Shown: positions 60,180-64,000 of the stretch, in pieces
Numbering within the stretch: position 1 is the stretch's first letter
Layout: each line of letters starts with the position of its first letter
NCBI GenBank assembly: GCA_025267735.1
Contig: CM046307.1
Span: 5,462,258-5,526,257 of the forward strand
Source: Mactra quadrangularis
Lineage: Eukaryota > Mollusca > Bivalvia > Venerida > Mactridae
Reading direction: 5' to 3'
Length of the DNA: 64,000 nucleotides
Notes under the pieces: generated by a model
The model's database searches: none
Seen by the model: only the letters and a program-made list of their open reading frames with translations
What the model was told of the DNA's origin: nothing
Translations under genes and position numbers: made by a program

Positions 60180-63100
60180 CTATTGTTGTTTCTTTTTCTT
60201 TATTTTCACATATTTAGATTTAGCTATTTTACTTTTTACACTCTCGGTATTGTCAAGTTTAGATTTACCGTTGAAGTCAGATTTCTTAGATTGTTTATTA
60301 GAACTACCAGTGTTCACTGTAAACTGACAATAATGGAAATATAACGTAAACAACATAAAATGTCCACATGAATACACTGATATCACTAAGGGGAATAAAT
60401 CAGGTAATCTTTCAGGGGGTGGTACAAATACTGTAGCCAACGTTAGTATAACTACTCCCACTGTTGATATACAAAACTGAAAATATAAAAGAATGACTAA
60501 TGTTATCAATCACTCATACAGAGCTGTCAATCCTTACAGTGCTCTCAATCTCTGTTAACGTCTCAGTTTTGACAAGATTCTTGTAAAATAGTAATATAAT
60601 TTAGATTTTGTATCGAAGACGTAATTTGTCTTTTATATATATTATCTTAAAGTCTTACGTGAAATAGGATTTTATTATAGGCGAAATCCAATTTTTAAAA
60701 AGCAATATTTACAGGAACTATTTTTTTGTGAAACGTCTTCCTATTCTGAGTAATTTGGCTTATTTACTCATCCGCTAAAAATGTCAACATTAGATGCTAT
60801 TGCTAAAAATTATGACAAAAATATCGTGCTAAGGGACTGTCAATGACAAGCCTTTGAACATCTACAAGACAAGAAAGGTGATCTGTTAGTTAGTTTGCCT
60901 GTTTGGTATGGAAAGAGTCCGATATGATTAAAAAATTGTCACATGATCGTTTTAAACGATCACGTGTTTGGGACTACTTTCGAGACGTTAACAGAGATTG
61001 AAAGCATTGTAAGGATCGACAACTCTGTATGAGAGATTTCAAAGTTATTCCGAAGGGATAAAGAAGTATTAAACATGCATATACTATGCCATCCAAAATT
61101 ACTTTTACTTTTGTAAACATGTTGGGTTTTCATTAAAACAAATCAACTTAATTTTGCATGTATTTACGCTTTAAAATATCTATAATAAATTGTAACATTT
61201 GAAAGAAGGTAATGATGGCACTGTATAAGTATGAACAATATAAAGATATTGATGGGTCAGTGCAAAACTAGTCCAACTTCATAGGCGGATCCTGCGGGGG
61301 GAGGGGGGGGTCAGGGGGGTCCGGACCCCCCCCTAGAATTTGGAAAATGTTACCTGTCCATTAGTGTATTTCTTGCCTGTAAGTCATTTCTAAGTAGCAT
61401 GAAGCAATTTTTTTTCGGTTCTTAACATAGATTTGATGGTTATGTAGTTTTTATTATCAATATGTTGCATTTCTTCTGCAAAATGTGTTTAATGTGGTTG
61501 TGGTTCGAGGTTCAGACCCCCCCTAGAAAAGTTTGGACTCCTAGAAAAGTTCGGACCCCCCTGAAAAAAAATCCTGGATCCGCCCCTGAACTTCATGTAA
61601 ATAAAGAAAGATGTAGACTAATTTTGCACTAATCTTAAATGAATTCAAAAATTTCTGGTTCCACAGAAAAAATAAATCAAGTATTGCATTTTTAACAAGC
61701 ATTTTAATGTTATATTATTTTGTAAATTAAAATAAAAAATTCATTACAGTAAGAATCATAATTTACACCGTTTAGTCCAACCTTTGAACACCAACAGTAT
61801 AAACATGATGCACATCTTATGTCATACCATAAATATCTTAAATTGTTAAAATGTTTTATCTTTCTCAGGCATAAATAGGTACCCATGAGGGTTGTATAAA
61901 TTATAATATGCCAATTTGCTGGCTGCACACAAATGGTGTAAAGACTCCCTAAGGGTGATTGATACATAGGTACCAATACATGATGACCAGTGGTGCTTTT
62001 CAAAATTTCTTTAAAAAAAATCTGTGAGCTAATGCTCACTAGTGATACCCCGCAAAAATCTAAAAATATGCGACAAACAGGAAGTAGATGAGCAAGGAGC
62101 ATGAAATCGCTTTACACCACATGGGACTATGGGATGAAGCAATATGCAAAGTATTAGGCTGCTGCATGTTATAGTTGCTGAGTAAAAAATTTTGTAACGG
62201 ACGGACACATGCACGCACGGACAAGGGTAAAACAGTATACCCCCCTCTTCTTCGAAGCGGGGGTATAAAAATTTCTTAAGTCAAAAGTAAAAAAATAGTA
62301 ATGTTTATAATCCATCTGACTTTAAACTGCAAAATAAATGAAATAAGGGACTTTAGTCAGTTATTTCCCCTTGTATTCTCTTCAAACAGGTAGGTCCTAT
62401 TAGTTGGATTACTCGGATTTTACCCTGACTAACAATAACTTTTTTCTTAAGAATTTTGTGAAAAGGAGCACTGATCTAATACCTGTAATGTCGATGAACA
62501 TGCTTAATGTACAACTAAGACTATAAATTCAATTATTTTAAAGTACAAAACTTACCATGAGTTGTTCAGTTATATAGATCCAGACTGTTGTATCAGTTTT
62601 TTGTTTGATACCATCATTATTTCTAGGGTTAAAGTTATAGTACAATATACCATAGATAAACATTAATGATATATAAGGTATAAACAAACCATCTTTTATC
62701 AACAATGGTAGCATACTGAAATATAACAAGAAACCACATTAAAGCCGGATTTAAAAACTTTAACACAAAAATTACAAAGGGAAATAATCCATAATAAAGC
62801 CAGGTAGTGTTGTGGTTACTTTCTAATTCTGTTCATCACATGGTATGTTATCATTGTATGACGTTTCATAAAGATCTGACAATAAATAGCAGAAATATAT
62901 GGTAAAGATAAACTTTAACACAATTGTTAACAACACCGGACACCCTACCGCCCGTGCACCTGAGTTTCGCCAAACTTTAGCCAATTTTTTCTCTTTTTTT
63001 TGAACCTCAGATATCATTAAATTTTGAAGTTCATTTTAAAAGGTATAGAAATGATCAAATGCTTCAAAACGCAATCAGTAGTGCTATTAATGAAAAAATT

Positions 63101-63653
63101 TACAAAAATAAAATGTACATTTGATAATACATTAATTTAGATATTGTAAAGAAATAGTAAATAATATTTAACCTTTCAATGTAATTGACACCATGTCTAC
63201 ATAGCAATCGACCAACTAACCATACAAATAAGCTCATATAACAGACAAGAAGCCTGACATGCTAGCTCAGTCGGAAGCACACAAAAGTTTTCTGATTGAG
63301 GGGTGGTAGGTTCGATTCCTGGGCGGGGCATACATTCAAGGAGCTTGGTCATAAAATAATTTTCTACAGCCATTCTCCCTCCTACCACTGATTCTAAATC
63401 ATGATAGTCGGTAGTCAGTCACTGATGGAAGTATGTGCTTAGTAGCTGGTTAACAGCTTAATCCAGAGATTAAACCTTTCCAGGAACAGTGAGTAGGTGG
63501 ACTGACCGCTATGAAATAACCTATACAATGTATTGCTATGGCGTTACACCCCCCCCCAAGAAATAACAGACAAGAATATCATACCTAAATGTTGATATTT
63601 GTAGAAACCAGAAACACCAGAATGGATGATCAGGAATCAATAAACAAACACTT
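60180..63653 (-). CDS. ALG6: ALG6 alpha-1,3-glucosyltransferase, C-terminal exons (partial)
   Basis: Three minus-strand exons join in frame: 63653-63585, 62715-62556 and 60476-60180. They encode the last roughly 175 residues of the ER-membrane enzyme that adds the first glucose to Man9GlcNAc2-PP-dolichol. The joined protein contains WFLQISTFSMLPLLIKDGL, a polar insert, then ILTLATVFVPPPERLPDLF and further hydrophobic segments, matching in order the C-terminal transmembrane part of known ALG6 proteins (STFSMLPLL.KD, PP.KLPDLF). The Lys-rich tail ends KKQQ, a KKXX-type ER retrieval signal, as expected for an ER resident. Junctions are GT-AG (donors GTATGATA and GTAAGTTT; acceptors ATTACAG, ATTTCAG, TTTTCAG). 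The remaining N-terminal exons lie beyond 64000. The two introns contain a MITE, dispersed repeats and a SINE. Confidence 0.85.
60512..61034. mobile_element. 523-bp MITE with about 50-bp inverted ends
   Basis: The left end CTCATACAGAGCTGTCAATC, CTTACAGTGCTCTCAATCTC and TGTTAACGTCTC is inverted at the right (GAGACGTTAACAGAGATTGA, AAGCATTGTAAGGATCGACA, ACTCTGTATGAG). It has no coding capacity and lies in the last ALG6 intron. Confidence 0.8.
61283..61590 (+). repeat. GGACCCCCCTAGAA-type repeat, copy 2
   Basis: The left end AGGCGGATCCTGC with C-rich and G-rich runs and the right end GGATCCGCCCCTG are inverted, so the element has GGCGGATCC termini. The interior aligns with 49654-49930. It lies in an ALG6 intron. 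Confidence 0.8.
62027..62270. repeat. Dispersed repeat with GGACGG run, copy 2
   Basis: It is co-linear with 131-374: GAGCTAATGCTCACTAGTGA, AATATGCGACAAACAG, AGTAGATGAGCAAGGAGCAT, GGCTGCTGCATGTTATAGTT and the GCGGGGGTATA end. It lies in the last ALG6 intron, in the same orientation as copy 1. Confidence 0.78.
62860..63005. repeat. Dispersed repeat, copy 2
   Basis: It matches 57867-58010 in the order TTTCATAAAGATCTGACAAT, AGCAGAAATATA, CAATTGTTAACAACACCGGA and GTTTCGCCAAACT. It lies in the ALG6 intron between the exons at 62556-62715 and 63585-63653. Confidence 0.7.
63252..63558 (+). mobile_element. SINE family 3, copy 2
   Basis: The head CATGCTAGCTCAGTCGGAAG, B-box AGGTTCGATTCCTGG, GGGCGGGGCATAC, then TCTCCCTCCTACCACTGATT, GTATGTGCTTAGTAGCTGGT and CTATGGCGTTACACCCCC match the copy in protease gene A intron 5. 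It lies in an ALG6 intron, antisense to the gene. Confidence 0.88.
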
Positions 63654-64000
63654 CTGTAATTATATACATATATATATAACAAATATAGCAGGCATCAAAA
63701 CAACATCTTACATATCCTTCTCCCTATAATGTGAGCAGGTAAGTACCTTGACACAACTTGCGAGTTTAGCGCAAAACAATCATAAATCACTCTTTTCTTA
63801 TACATGTATTGAGTTATAGCTCGTTTAGGATAACTTGAGACAAAATACACAATACCATTTTTAAACACAGGCGGATTAAATTTAGAACACGTAATTATCG
63901 ACTATTATCAGTGTGTTTTTGATGTATTAAATTTAGTATGAGAACACAAGTTTCACGCATTATGACATGTTTAAGACTTTCATTACACAAATCAGCTGAC
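63654..64000. other. ALG6 intron running off the window
   Basis: No exon encoding the expected preceding part of ALG6 is found up to the edge. TATACATATATATATAAC repeats lie next to the exon acceptor. Confidence 0.5.

Noticed and set aside
63197..63388. ORF with RPGIEPTTPQSENF-like sequence
   Set aside because: It is a translation of the SINE family 3 head, not a gene.

Overview
The window looks like nuclear DNA of a lophotrochozoan, most likely a bivalve mollusc. It is AT-rich, its genes are intron-rich with GT-AG junctions, and the space between them is packed with tRNA-headed SINEs, fold-back MITEs and a decayed LINE. There are no operons, Shine-Dalgarno sites or CRISPR arrays. The species call is inference from repeat style and gene types.

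Layout. 0-8 kb is repeats only: a TIR/TA element of about 2.85 kb, a SINE, a tRNA-Arg-like sequence and several hairpin elements. 8.2-10.9 kb (minus) is a secreted Asn/Gly/Gln-rich low-complexity protein gene with a TATA promoter and a spliced 5' leader. 12.3-36.6 kb is a cluster of three intact six-exon chymotrypsin-like protease genes: A plus at 12306-16307, B plus at 23976-28671, C minus at 33411-36557. 38.2-47.9 kb (plus) is a five-exon secreted C-type lectin with PAN/apple-like, Sushi and CTLD parts. Its 6 kb second intron has absorbed a 5'-truncated LINE and several MITEs. 47.9-60.1 kb has no gene I can support, but holds a 39-bp minisatellite, a dispersed GTTACGGA box and SINEs. 60.2-63.7 kb (minus) holds the last three coding exons of ALG6, the ER glucosyltransferase of N-glycan precursor assembly; the rest of that gene lies beyond the right edge.

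How the genes relate. The three proteases share one structure, one promoter layout and almost identical exons. A and C, in opposite orientation, are also alignable in their introns and encode the same mature enzyme. B has unrelated introns but nearly identical exons, which points to exon-restricted homogenisation. The proteases, the lectin and the Asn-rich protein are all secreted, which would suit digestive, mucus or immune roles. I see no evidence that they act together, and ALG6 is an unrelated housekeeping gene. I found no clearly new multi-gene system. The most unusual signals are the exon-limited identity of the protease paralogs, paralog introns that act as empty sites for transposon insertions, a MITE family with 10-bp target duplications, a both-strand-open 39-bp minisatellite and a recurrent GTTACGGA box.
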